A DNA stretch of 64,000 nt from NCBI GenBank assembly GCA_023374025.1, contig SIJG01000103.1, positions 465,908 to 529,907 of the forward strand, given 5' to 3'. Position 1 is the stretch's first letter. Each line of letters opens with the position of its first letter. The stretch comes from Heterodera schachtii (Eukaryota > Nematoda > Chromadorea > Rhabditida > Heteroderidae). A program made the position numbers and the translations under genes. Below, piece after piece: positions 41,849 through 53,587 of the stretch. The notes below the pieces were generated by a model. It was given only the letters and a program-made list of their open reading frames with translations, made no database searches and was not told the DNA's origin.

Positions 41849-43873
41849 TTAATATGGGAACAATTGGTGCGATTCGACGGGCCCTTTTGTGCATATTTTG
41901 GCGAACACCGGAGGAAATACTTTGTCGAAATTCGGGTCCAATACATTTGAAATGTAAGTGTTCATTTGGCGCTGTTTCGCGCCCATGTTGAAAAGGCCTT
42001 CAATCAGTCCCATAAGTTCAACGTACCGTAGGGCCCCCGCTGCGTGACCGTAATTGGTCTGAATAGGTAAAAATGGTACTAAGTCATTCCTTTAATTCTT
42101 CCGTTCTATGTGAATTTTTGTAAATTCAGAAGGTTGCAAAAAATTGAAAAATCTTTTCAATATTTTTGCTAACTTCTAGCAAAATATTTTCTTAATTAGA
42201 CAAATAAAATAAATTCGTAATATTTTTATGAAAAATGTTTCAAAAAAACAATTGTTCACCTGCACAGCACTCATTAACAATGCAGCATATTTCTCCGCTT
42301 CGCTGCGCAACAAATTTTGTGCCTGAAAATGAAAAATATTGAATCCATTCTATATACATTTTATTCTCATTTAGCCAGTAAAATTAACAAAAAATCATTT
42401 AGTTACAAAAAGTTTGTCGGAAAACAGTTTTTTAGGTTTTGGGGCCTAATTATTTTATAATATAACTTTTTTTTAGAAATTTTGTGACTTAGTCGTACAC
42501 CATTTGGCCAAACAGTCGAGGACTCAGTCACAACATTCGACTTTTCAGCGCCAAACACTTCGCACCTACTTCCTCCCATTTACACACTACCGGTGCTTAT
42601 CGTCACTCGCTGTGGCGGATCGAATTTTGAATATTAATCCACCAACGCCAAGAGGAGTCGAACTTGAAGTTCCCTTTTTGTTATGACTGAGTCGTAGACC
42701 ATTTGACCAAATGATCTACGATTCAGTCACAACATAGGTTACAAGGGAACGAATGTTTAATGCCAGAGAGTAATATCAAAAACGTTTTTTTTGGTTGTTT
42801 GTAAGAAAAGGTTAAAAGGCTAAATTCAATCGACTTAAATTAATTTTATTATTTATTTAATTTTAGGCCTTTGCTGACCCATATGTGAATAAATGATTGC
42901 CCGAATTAGTACAAATTCTTCATTGTTCAGTTTTAAACGGATGAATGGGCGCACGGCATTACGAAGCAATTTTTCTCCCATTCTCATGGCACTGAAATTT
43001 CAAAAATTTCAATTAAATGGTAATAATAAATAATTCACACACACAGAATCTTGCTTATAATATGAATTTGCGTAGATCTTAATTGGCATTAGGCCATCTG
43101 GTGTGCACAAAACGTCACAATTTTGTTGCACCGAGTAGTAACTGTTCCATAACGCATACAATGGCATTGCAATATTACTACACAAGGCAATCTTTGAAAT
43201 GAGAATTAATTGTATATAAAAATAAATTTAATTAATAAATACGGTAATTCCTATAATACAGCCCCCCTCTGAATCAGACCCCCTGAAACAAACTCTTTTT
43301 TTTTTGCGAGGGATTGCGAAATAAAGCCTCCCCCGCCATGAATTAATTAGAGCCTCACCTGAATAGAGCCAGCCCCTCCCATGAAATAAAACCCCCCTTT
43401 TGAGGGGAGCTGAAAGATAAAGCCACCGGGGTCTCTATTTCAAGGAACAAAGAAATTTATTTTATTTTTTTAAATTTTGCTGTACCTTGTCATTGTTGTC
43501 AAGCTTCTCAAAGAATGGAAAGTTTTGCCAATTTCGAATACACATAACAAATCCATGACCACGGGTGCTGGCCTTATAAAGAAGGGTCCAAATTGACGTG
43601 ATTTTTCAAGGTACATTTCTGGAATTGCTTGGACCGTTTTTGTCTTAATTCCAAGGATATTTATCCATTTTTTATGAATTCGCTTACCGAAAATTTATTG
43701 GCCATATCAATCAAATTCAATTTTCGTAAAAAAATTGATTCAAACGTATCACATTGTGTGTAAAAAAATTCTGGTATTGGTGTCTCTGAGTAGCGAATTC
43801 GGCGCACTTTCTCCTCAATTTGCAGCAAATTTTTCATCACAATCAAATTGATCAACTCTTTTTGTACCGGTGA
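41849..43873 (-). pseudogene. Nuclear hormone receptor ligand-binding domain, copy N0 (no DNA-binding domain)
   Basis: Minus-strand exons: 43,688-43,873, 43,486-43,643, about 43,053-43,195, about 42,890-42,991, about 42,261-42,335 and 41,849-42,058. They match copies N1 and N2. Phrases include LINLIVMKNLLQIEEKVRRI, RPAPVVMDLLCVFEIGK, SNEEFVLIRAI, and the last helices ALRYVELMGLIEGLF and VLDPNFDKVFPPVFAKI. The second exon is 158 bases instead of 159 (one T missing near 43,520), which breaks the frame. No zinc-finger exons precede it. It is either a pseudogene or an LBD-only relic. The damaged base is in a short homopolymer, so a sequencing error is possible. Confidence 0.75.
43245..43440. repeat. 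C-rich degenerate repeat in an NHR intron
   Basis: 'acggtaattcctataataca' is followed by units like 'gaataaagcccccc' repeated about eight times up to 'accggggtctctatttcaag'. The same repeat sits in the same intron of N1 (45,655-45,835) and, shortened, of N2 (51,271-51,330). Similar 'accgtatttactctaataga' phrases occur in introns of B1 and B2. Confidence 0.7.
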
Positions 43874-45000
43874 CTAAATGCATAACACTGTTGCTTTTTT
43901 AGTGACATTAAATATTGTAAGTGAGTGCCAATTTTATGTGCCAAAGCAGAGTTCCAAAATTTTTTTGAATTTTTGCAAAATTAAACAAAAAATTTCATAT
44001 TTTAACCAAAGGTATATTATAAATTCTCGCCAAAGTTTTCATTGGATTGAGTTTAACCAACCGAAACAAAAAATTTTTGTTGTAGATTGAGATGTGGTTC
44101 TTAAGAAAGTGGTTTCATTTTCTGCGAAATGAGCCCCAATGCCGGGATAAAAAAATGCCAAAGTTTTTATTGAGTAAATAAAAGGAATAAATTAACCAGC
44201 AATTGATTCTCGTTCAACTAATGTTTTAGTTGTCGCAACCATGAAGATTAACATTTTTGCCTAAACTAAAAACAAACAATTTTACGAGTAAATTCTCACC
44301 AAATTCTAAATTTAAAAATATATTTTTACGGAACCATTTAAATACCAAAAAACATAGACATCTAAAGGCTGACCAATTGGAGTTCCAAAAAAAAGACTAA
44401 TGCTAAAAATGAAATTGTGACATTAACCTTTTGCGTTTTGTGTTTTAAACATTTTTGAATGATGGTTAGATGAGAATCGATTACCTGGCCAAATAATTTC
44501 ATAAAATTCGAAATTAAAACAGGGAAAAAATTAAATGCATAGCGCGGATCCGAATCTGTGACCCGAAAAAAGAGACATTTGCAGTATCTATGCACCAACC
44601 AACGGTTAGTGCAAAAGCAAGCGAACTAATTGTCCTTTTATTTCTTAATGTTGGGAAGGGTACTGATTGGTCGTTTCGTAAATTCTGCCAGCATGGGACT
44701 GTTTCTAGTAACGGCGATACCGGTACTAACCGGTAATTATTCGCGCTTGTAAAAATGGGAATTTCAGAGAATGAAAATATCCAGGAAAATAGAATGGAAT
44801 ATTTTCAAAAACATATTATACTTCTCCAATTTCATAAATAATTATTTCTTTTTATTATTATTAATTTTTGTAGATTTGGAGGAAAAGCCCCATTTTAGAG
44901 TACATCTATAAAAAAAAAATTTTACACTATTTTTTACTAAATGCAAAAAAATCCTTAATATTTTTAAAACCCAAAAATTGTTTCAAAAAGAACCATTTAC
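43874..45000. other. Spacer between N0 and N1
   Basis: AT-rich, with a short GC-richer patch near 44,700-44,745 ('ataccggtactaaccggtaa') related to the 'ccggtacc' island at 50,175-50,270. The final ligand-binding exon expected for N1 is not here. From about 44,780 the sequence is shared with N2's locus at about 49,940. Confidence 0.5.
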
Positions 45001-47260
45001 CTGCAAAAAACTCATTAACAACGCAGAATATTTCTCCGCTTCGAAGTACAACAATTTTTGTGCCTGATCACTGAGCCCTGGCGAAACTTAAAATGTAAAA
45101 CATTTAAACAGCGGGAGGTCATTTGAATGCGCACAGTTTAGTAATCTTTTATTAAAACAATCAAATTAAAATTATTTTTTATTACATTCAATAGACCAAT
45201 TCATTCTTTTTTACAATCGCTTCGACTCGAATTAAATTCAAATTAAATTTAACTCATAAAATATATTGTTTTTTAGGCTTTTGCTGACCCATATGTGAGT
45301 AAATGATCGCCCGAATTAGTACAAATTCTTCATTGCTCAGTTTTAAACGGACGAATGGCTGGACGGCATTACAAAACAATTTTTCACCCATTCCCATGGC
45401 ACTAAAATTTCAAATATATTTAATTAAATGAAAATAAATTTTAAATAATGATTCACAAACATTGAATCTTGCTTAAAAAATGAATCCTCGAAGATCTTAA
45501 TTGGCATTAGACCATCTGGTGTGCACAGAACGTCACATTTTTGTTGCACCGAATAGAAACTGCTGCACAATACATACAATGGCATCGCAATATTACTACA
45601 CAAGGCAATCTTTGCAATGGGAATTTTATATAAAAAATTAAGTAAATAATACAATATTTTCTAAAATATAGCCCCCCCCCCCCCGCCTGAAAGAAAGACC
45701 CACCCCCCCCCCTTTTTTTTTTGCGGGGGGGGAGGGTTTCGAAGTAAAGCCCCCTAGAATTAGAGCCCCCTCAGAAATAAAGCCACCCTTTTGATGGCGG
45801 TTGAAAAATAAAGCCACCGGAGTCTCTATTTCAAGTAACAAAGAAATTTATTTTATTTTTTAAAATTTTGCTGTACCTTGTCATTATTGTCAAGCTGTTC
45901 AAAGAATGGAAAAGTTTTGCCAATTTCGAACACACATAACAAATCCATGACCACGGGTGCTGGCCTTACACAGAATGGTCCAAACTGACGTACTTTTTCA
46001 AGATATGTTGCTGGAACTGCTTGGACCGGTTTTGTCTTAATTTCAAGAATTCGTTCATTTTTTATGAATTTTCATTTACCGAAAATTTATTGGCCAATTC
46101 AAGTAAATTCAATTTTCTTGAAAAAATTGACTCAAATGTGTCACATTGTGTGTAAAATAATTCTGGAATTGGCGTCTTTGAGTAGCGAATTCGGCGCACT
46201 TTTTGCTCAATTTGCAGCAAATTTTTCATCACAATCAAATTGATTAACTCTTTTTGTTCAGGTGCCTAAAATGCATAATGTTTTTCTTTTTTTTTCTGGT
46301 GACATTGAATATTGGAATTCCAATTTTAACATTTGATCGAAAAAAACCCTTTTTGAGAGTTTGGTATCTATTTTTTCAATTTAATGAAATCCCGCAGGTC
46401 GCCCGGGAAAATTAAGATATTTTTAACGAAACTTTTTGGTCAATTTGAAGCAAATTTTTCATGATCAACTTCTTTTGTTCCAGTGCCTAAAATGCAGAAT
46501 TTGTTGTTGTTTTATCTTTATTTTTTTTTTGTAGTGAAGTTCCAAGTTAGTAAATGTGTACAAATTTTTTGTGCTGATTTTCCGGAAAAAAAATATTTTG
46601 AAAATTTTCAATAAAGCTCCTTAAAACAGAGTTTGAAATTTGAAATTTGCCCTTCTCCGTCTCTTGTGACAACCGATTTGAGGACGGCACTTTTTTCTGG
46701 ATGTTCTTTCATTCGTTCCACAAAGGCCATTATTTGTTCGCTACTGAATTTCGTTGAGCAAATTCCTTGCGGGTTTATTCCGACCATTAAGCATTTGTAC
46801 AGTCGGCATCGCTTACATGATGCCAAATCTTACAATAAAAGTTTAATGAAAAATATTAGGCCTCTCGAGAATATTTTTTTTTTAATATAATTCAAATATT
46901 TGATAATTTTTTTAACGCTTTTTAACTTTTTCATCTTCGCACTCTCCGCCATTTTTGCATTTGTATTCCTTCATAATCGAAATTGTGCGACGAAAAAAAT
47001 GTCTGCAACCTGTAATTTTTAAGGCATATTATTTCCGTGGGGTTTTTCAATTAAATTTTAAAATTTAAATTAAATTGAAATTTTGCTTAAATAATTTTAT
47101 TTTTTTTTTTCTAAATTTTTGTTCGTTTTTTCCTTTATATCATTCATTTAAATTTTATACTTGCGCAACACTTGACCCCATAATATTGATATTGACACTG
47201 ACAATTGCACACCGCACATTTTGAGAGATAAAGGGACTTTTTGTCAGAGTTAGGCTTCAT
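45001..47260 (-). CDS. Nuclear hormone receptor, copy N1 (last exon missing)
   Basis: Minus-strand exons: 47,161-47,260, 46,917-47,009, from 46,828 to about 46,640, 46,080-46,265, 45,877-46,035, 45,461-45,609, 45,289-45,401 and 45,001-45,086. Exon 1 starts MKPNSDKKSLYLSKCAVCNC and, with exon 2, builds the first zinc finger (YYGVKCCASCRHFFRRTIS, P-box CASCR). CKNGGEC and SCKRCRLYKCLMVGINPQGI form the second finger. The ligand-binding exons are open and in phase (CDTFESIF, RPAPVVMDLLCVFEIGK, LSDQAQKLLYFEAEKYSALL). The final exon encoding ALRYVELMGLIEGLF is absent downstream, so it may be truncated or may end with N0's exon. The exon 2-3 and exon 3-4 junctions are uncertain. Nematode-type orphan receptor, nuclear transcription factor. 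Confidence 0.75.
45655..45835. repeat. C-rich degenerate repeat in N1 intron
   Basis: Same intron position and same unit type ('aataaagcccccc') as at 43,245. C- and G-runs of up to 17 bases are probably a source of assembly error. Confidence 0.7.
46425..46492 (-). pseudogene. Duplicated relic of the first LBD exon in N1
   Basis: A second 'ttttag|GCACTGGAACAAAAG' acceptor and exon start, encoding LEQKKLIMKNLLQIDQK in shifted frames, lies upstream of the true exon (46,265). The same relic is present in N2 near 52,285-52,355, so the exon was duplicated before the two genes split. Confidence 0.6.
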
Positions 47261-47564
47261 CTTTTAAAATTCTTAAAGCACATAAAATTACGCAACCTAT
47301 TAAAAATGATTAAATAAAACAGTAAAAAAAGAGAATATGTAAAATAAATTTATGCTTTAAAAAGGAATCCATATCATTAAAAAATTATTATTATTTTATG
47401 AGTTAGAAATGGTAAATGGAAATATTTGTTAAAATAAGCCCATGTCGATGTGAATGTCAAATTGATTTTATCGCGAAAGATGTAAATGAAAAAAAGAAAT
47501 TACAAATTTACTGATGGGATTTCTTTTTTCTCTTAATTAACATATTTATACCTATTAATTTATT

Positions 47565-47646
<82 letters not shown>

Positions 47647-47666
47647 GGGACTCTGTTCTTAACGGC
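47261..47666. other. N1 5' flank with (TA)n microsatellite
   Basis: The flank is shared with N2 (53,129-53,494), including 'aagcccatgtcgatgtgaatg' and 'tgttcttaacggctcacgga'. A (TA)n run of about 70 bases at 47,570-47,642 is present here but is only a few units long at N2. The duplication ends at 'gagtcatgcatt' (about 47,687 and 53,495). Confidence 0.7.
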
Positions 47667-48372
47667 TCACGGAAAATGAGTCATGCATTCTGATATTTCT
47701 TCTCCGAATTGTTTCTCCCATCTGAAAATGGTTGATCGATCAATTTTCAATGTTTTTGCAATTTTCCGATCACTAATTTTTGGATTTTCTCTTTTTATTT
47801 CCCAATATTTTTTCATTTTTCCATTTTTTTCTTTTTCCGTTATTCTTTTATTCATTCCAAATTGTTTCTTCCATCTCACAATTGTTGCATGACTAACTCC
47901 AATTTTCTTACAAATTTCGACATAATTTTGCTTCATTCTTTTGCTGTATATTTTGATTTTGTTTTAATTCATTTTTCATTTCCATGAATTTTTGAACAAT
48001 TTCAATTTTTTCTTCATCAGTTTTTGGTTTGTAACTTTTTTGTTGGTTAAGTCCTGATTCTTTAATCCATTTATAAATATATTTTCGATTTGTACCCAAT
48101 TTTTTTGCTATTTTTCCATCAATTTTATTCCATTCTTTTGTTGAATATTTTCTTCCTTTTTCCTTTATTTTTTCTTTTATTTTATAATATTTTCCAATAA
48201 TTTCTCTTTTATTCTCTTCATTTCTTTTTTCTTCTTCTTTTTCTTCCCATTTTTCTCCAAATATTTAATCAAATGATTTTTGCGGTAATTTTTTATTTTC
48301 CGTTTTAATTTGATGAATTTCGACGATCAAAAATATAATTGGAATTAATAATAGGCAGAATTTCATTTTCAT
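47667..48372 (-). pseudogene. Secreted helix-turn-helix-module protein, copy E1 (one nonsense codon, one frameshift)
   Basis: On the minus strand MKMKFCLLLIPIIFLIVEIH is a clear signal peptide. The frame then stops at TAA 48,265-48,267, where paralog E2 has GAA in the phrase DEIFGEKWEEKEE. Past that stop the same frame is open to 47,908, and a shifted frame to 47,667. Three helix-turn-helix-like modules appear: KEWNKIDGKIAKKLGTNRKY then IYKWIKESG; VEICKKIGVSHATIVRWKKQ then FG; and ISDRKIAKTLKIDRSTIFRW then EKQFG. Such modules are usual in transposases and DNA-binding proteins, and are unusual behind a signal peptide. The damaged bases differ between copies, so an intact gene probably exists elsewhere. 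Confidence 0.6.
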
Positions 48373-48713
48373 TACAAATATTCAAAAATATTAATAATTG
48401 TAATTTTGATTTATTATTTTTCATTTTTATTGGTGTCAAAATCGCCTTTCTACTGATTTTCTGTAAAATAAAAATCCTGCTTGGAAATTAATAATAATTT
48501 TGATTATGAGTAATTTTTCTACTGATTATGGAATAATAAAATTATAAATAAATGTGTAAATTTAAAAATTCTAATATTTTCATTTATTTTTTGAGGGATA
48601 TGAATAAATTACTCAATTTTGGAAAAAAATGATTTTGTGTCTTTCCCTTTTCCTTTACTTTCTCTTTTATTTTAATATATTTTTCAATAATTTAACTTTT
48701 TTTTCTTCTCATT

Positions 48714-48854
48714 TTATTTTTCTTCTTTTTCTTCCCATTTTTCTCCAAATATTTCATCAATTAATTTTTGAGATAATTTTTTATTTTCCGTTTTAATTTG
48801 ATGAATTTCCATTACCATGAAAACAATTGGAATTAATAATAAGCGTAATTTCAT
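48714..48854 (-). pseudogene. Secreted helix-turn-helix-module protein, copy E2 (only the N-terminus remains)
   Basis: MKLRLLLIPIVFMVMEIHQI, KTENKKL and DEIFGEKWEEKEEK match the start of E1, then TAA ends the frame after 46 residues. Upstream flanks are also alike, so E1 and E2 are tandem duplicates about 480 bp apart. The HTH modules are missing downstream, although AT-rich remnants of the Lys/Glu-rich stretch remain. Confidence 0.6.
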
Positions 48855-49496
48855 TTTCTTCACAAATTTTCCAAATAAATTTAATACTTATTTTTCTTTG
48901 TGCAAATGTATTTTTTGATGATTTTCATTTTGATTGGTGTAAAAATCGCATATCTACTGATTTCCTCTAAAAAATCCTACTTATTGAAAATAAATAATTT
49001 TGACTGTGTATAATTTGTATGACCTTGGAATAATAAAATTATAAGTTTATTTTATTTATTCGTGAATAAAAAAGTCATCAGAAGGGTAAAAATACTTACT
49101 CTGACGACTGTTCAGATAAATGTTCGTAGAGTATAAGTGACAAAATATATGGATGATCACAGGAATTAAAAAGAGAAAATATATGAATAAAATGGTTTCA
49201 AAAGCATTATTGGCAAATCACTTATGAGTTCACTTGTTGTTTTAGCTTTTCCGGTCTTTTTACCCTAGTGAACTTTTGAGTTTTGTTTTATATTGATTTA
49301 AAGAATTTATTTTTATTAGGGATTTTAAATTCAAATAATTCATCTCTTTATTCTCTACAACTTTCAACCAGATAATTAATTACAGAATTAAGTACATATA
49401 TTTATGTAAATGTCATCTGAAACTAATTTAAAATTCAAGATTTTCAAGAATTTGTAAATTTTTATAACAAAATAATATAACACTGAAATAATTTCG
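48855..49496. other. Gene-free spacer
   Basis: AT-rich, with no tandem repeats or coding signals that I can support. Confidence 0.5.
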
Positions 49497-50174
49497 TTAA
49501 TATGGGAACAATTGATGTGTCTCGACAGGACCTTTTGTGTATATTTTGGCCAGCACGGGAGGAAATACTTTGTCGAAATTCGGGTCCAATACATTTGAAA
49601 TGTAAGTGTGCATTTGCCGATATTTGGCGCCCGCATTGAAAAGGCCTTCGATCAGTCCCATAAGTTCCACGTACCGTAGGGCCCCCGCTGCGGGACCGTA
49701 ATTTGTCTAAATGGGAAAAATGATGATTGGACGCTTCGTGAATTCTTTTCAGAATTGACGCTTTTAAAAAATCCACTATGGCTTTCCATAAATTCGCTAA
49801 GCAACCAGAAAATGAAAAAACTAAATTTGTGATTTATTTATTTTGGTGGAAATTTTAAAATTGCAATCAAAAGTTCAAAATTTTTCCTCTGCTGGAATTT
49901 AAAAATAATAAATAATTTTATGAATATGCAGGAAATTTAGGAAAATAGAAAGGAATATTTTCAAAAACATATGTATTATACTTATCCAATTTCATAATAG
50001 TTATTCTTTTTATTATTATTAATATTGGTAAAAATTTGTTAATAAATTCCAATCAAAACTTCAAAAAATTTTTTGGCGAAAAATTTTCGGCAGCGAATCT
50101 TTTGAAATTTAAAAATAATAAACAATTTTATGAATTACAGAAATTTTATACAGAATTTTTATCTCATCAATTCC

Positions 50175-50275
50175 CTTACCGGTACCTGTACAGGTTGAAA
50201 ACATTGATACCGGCACCGGTACCGTTTTTTTCAGTAACAGTCATTACCGGTATCGGTTGAAGTGAAAGTACCGCA
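50175..50275. repeat. 'ccggtacc' island
   Basis: Short palindromic phrases 'accggtacc', 'accggcaccggtacc' and 'accggtatcggtt' recur within about 90 bases in the last intron of N2. It is much more GC-rich than the flanks and similar in style to the other islands. A weaker relative is at 44,700-44,745. Confidence 0.6.
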
Positions 50276-51842
50276 CTATTAAATGCAATCAATTTTATAT
50301 TATTTGTATCATTCTATAGCCTTTAAGTCTTCTAGGATATTTTTAATAATCTGGCCATTCGAAATCTTTAAATGAATTATACTTCAGGGATTTGGATGAA
50401 AAAACCCCCATTTTATTGAGTACATCATATGTAAATATTATCTAATTAAAAAGAATGTTTTACAATCTTTTTTACTAAACATCGCGCAAACAATTTTATA
50501 ATTTTTTAGTAAATGTCAAAAAAATCCTTTAATATTTTTAAAGCCTATAAAAAATGTTTCAAAAAGAACCATTTACCTGCACAACACTCATTAACAACGC
50601 AGAATATTTCTCCGCTTCGCCGTACAACAATTTTTGTGCCTGATCACTAAGCCCTGGCGAAACTAAAATTTTGTTACTATATTCAATAGACCTATTCACT
50701 CTTTTTTAGCGTTTAAAATTTCTAAAAAAATATTTAAAAAACTTTGTTCGAGAGAAATTTTTTAAATTTTTTTGCCATAATTTTTTTATAATTTTGCAGG
50801 CTAATTGAGAAAGTTTTAAAATTATTCATTTCGTTGTTTCTAAGAAAAGATAAAAACAGTTAAACTCAAACTAACCAGTTCGCACCGATAAATTAACTCA
50901 TATAAATTATCGCCCTAATTAGTACAAATTCTTCATTGCTCAGTTTTAAACGGACGAATGGCTGCACAGCATTACAAAACAATTTTTCACCCATTCCCAT
51001 GGCACTAAAATTTCAAATATATTTAATTAAATGAAAATAAATTTTAAATAATCATTCACAAACATTGAATCTTGCTTAAAAAAATGAATCCTCGAAGATC
51101 TTAATTGGCATTACACCATCTGGTGTGCACAGGGCGTCACATTTTTGTTGCACCGAATAGAAACTGCTGCACAACACATACAATGGCATCGCAATATTAC
51201 TACACAAGGCAATCTTTGCAATGGGAATTTATATAAAAAATTAAGTAAATAATACAATATTTTCTAAAATATAGCCCCCCCCCCTGAAAGAAAGACCCAC
51301 CCCCCCCCCCACCGGAGTCTCTATTTCAAGGAACAAAGAAATTTATTTTATTTTTTTTTAATTTTGCTGTACCTTGTCATTGTTGTCAAGCTGATCAAAG
51401 AATGGAAAAGTTTTGCCAATTTCGAACACACATAACAAATCCATGACCACGGGTGCTGGCCTTTCACAGAAGGGTCCAAACTGACGTACTTTTTCAAGAT
51501 ATATTGCTGGATATGATTGGTTCGGTTTACTCTTAATTCCAAGGATTTATCCCATTTTTTATAAATTCGCTTACCGAAAATTTATTGGCCAATTCAAGTA
51601 AATTCAATTTTCTTGAAAAATTGACTCAAATGTGTCACATTGTGTGTAAAATAATTCTGGAATTGGCGTCTTTGAGTAGCGAATTCGGCGCACTTTCTCC
51701 TCAATTTGCAGCAAATTTTCATCACAATCAAATTGATCAACTCTTTTTGTTCAGGTGCCTAAAATGCATAATATTTTTCTTTTTCTGGTGAGACTGAATA
51801 TTCAAATTCCAAATTAATAAGACTCTTTTTGAGAGTCTGGTT

Positions 51843-52226
51843 GGTGCTATGACGTTACTCAAAAACCATCAAAATGGGCTTTACTCAAAAAACCATCAAA
51901 ATAAAATTTTGATATAACTTTGCTCAAAAGAAATTATATCATTCGATAGCCCGTAATGTTTTCTACTAGCTTGCAACATTTCAAAAAGTTTAGCCAAGTT
52001 TAAAGAAGGTTATGACCAAAAATGCTCAAGAAAATTTCCTTTTTTGAGTTTCTCAGGTCATAACTTTTTAAAACAATAAATTTTTTGAAATTTACAGTTA
52101 ATCGAAAACACTTAAAGCTATCAAAAGATATCAAGATTTTAAAATTTCGTTCATTTTTGCGAAGTTATGAATAATTTTGTGTCAAAAATTTTCCATTTGA
52201 TGGTTTTTGAGTAACGACCCGGCACC
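51843..52226. mobile_element. Inverted-repeat element inserted in an N2 intron
   Basis: GGTGCTATGACGTTACTCAA at the left is mirrored by a right end that reverse-complements to GGTGCCGGGTCGTTACTCAA, followed on both sides by AAACCATCAAA. The terminal motif is repeated once more just inside the left end. N1 has the flanking 'gagagtttggtatctatttt' without the element (46,355-46,380), a clean empty site. A relative lies at 53,588-53,910. Confidence 0.78.
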
Positions 52227-53587
52227 GTTTGGTTTCTATTTTTCAATTTAATGAAATCCCGCAGGTCGCCCGGGAAAATTAAGAGATTTTTAACGAAACT
52301 TTTCGATCAATTTGAAGCAAATTTTTCACTGATCAACTTCTTTTGTTCCAGTGCCTAAAATGCAGAATTTATTGTTGTTTTATCTGTATTTTTTTTTTGT
52401 AGTGAAGTTCGAAATTTGGTAAATGTGTACAAATTTTTTGTGCTGATTTTCCGGGAAAAAATATTTTTAAAATTTTCGATAAAGCTCCTTAAACCAGAGT
52501 TTGAAATTTGATTTTGCCATTCTCCGTCTCTTATGACAACCGATTTGAGGACGGCACTTTTTTCTGGATGCTCTTTCATTCGTTCCATAAATGCCATTAT
52601 TTGTTCGCTACTGAATTTTGTTGAGCAAATTCCTTGCGGGTTTATTCCGACCGTTAAGCATTTGTACAGTCGGCATCGCTTACATGATGCCAAATCTTAC
52701 AATAAAAGTTTAATGAAAAATATTAGGTCTCTCGTGAATATAATTTTTTTTTAAATATAATTCCAATATTTGATAATTTTTTTAACGCTTTTTAATTTTT
52801 TTCAGTTTCGCACTCTCCGCCATTTTTGCATTTGTATTCCTTCATAATCGAAATTGTGCGACGAAAAAAATGTCTGCAACCTGTAATTTTTAAAGCATAT
52901 TATTTCCGTGTGTTTTTTCAAAAATTTTAAAATTTAAATTAAATTTGAAATTTTGCTTAAATAATTTTATTTTTTTTTCTAAATTTTTGTTCGTTTTTTC
53001 TTTTATATCATTCATTTAAATTTTATACTTGCGCAACACTTGACCCCATAATATTGATATTGACACTGACAATTGCACACCGCACATTTTGAGAGATAAA
53101 GGGACTTTTTGTCAGAGTTAGGCTTCATCTTTTAAAATTCCTTAAGCACTTAAAATTATGCAAAAATATTAAATAATAATTAATAAAACAGAAAATAAAA
53201 GAGAATATGTAAATAAATTTATGCTTTAAAAAGGAATCCATATCATTAAAAATTATTATTATTTTATGAGTGAGAAATGGTAAATGGAAATATGTTGTTA
53301 AAATAAGCCCATGTCGATGTGAATGTCAAATTGATTTTATCGCGAAAGATGTAAATGAAAAAAAGAAATTACAAATTTTACTGATGGATTTCTTTTTTCT
53401 CTTTTAAATGAACATATTTATACCGTTTATTTTATATTTATATAAATATATTAATGGGACCCTGTTCTTAACGGCTCACGGAAAATGAGTCATGCATTAT
53501 TTTTGCCCATCCAACTTGGCAAATTGTCTATTTAAGCAGCCCCCGGCAAAGGAGTCATTCTCGGCTGGGTCTGGCCGTTCGGCTGGG

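Larger units (their letters stand above)
49497..53128 (-). pseudogene. Nuclear hormone receptor, copy N2 (full exon set, several frame breaks)
   Basis: Exons: 53,029-53,128, about 52,787-52,880, about 52,495-52,695, 51,575-51,758, 51,373-51,531, 51,064-51,213, about 50,905-51,004, about 50,577-50,664 and 49,497-49,706. All domains of N1 are present, plus the last exon (TNYGPAAGALRYVELMGLIE and on to VETHQLFPY). Compared with N1, the second zinc-finger exon gains one base and a TAA, the first LBD exon is two bases short (two A-run losses), the third is one base long, and the fourth has lost its end. Several changes lie in A-runs, so sequencing error is possible for some, but five independent ones make a pseudogene likely. 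The last exon is perfectly open. Confidence 0.75.

Noticed and set aside
49388..49776. Two minus-strand frames at the end of N2
   Set aside because: They are off-frame readings of the last ligand-binding exon, whose correct frame is open over 49,497-49,706.
51348..51542. Minus-strand ORF over the second LBD exon of N2
   Set aside because: Shifted frame; the true exon frame (KVRQFGPFC and on) is open over 51,373-51,531.
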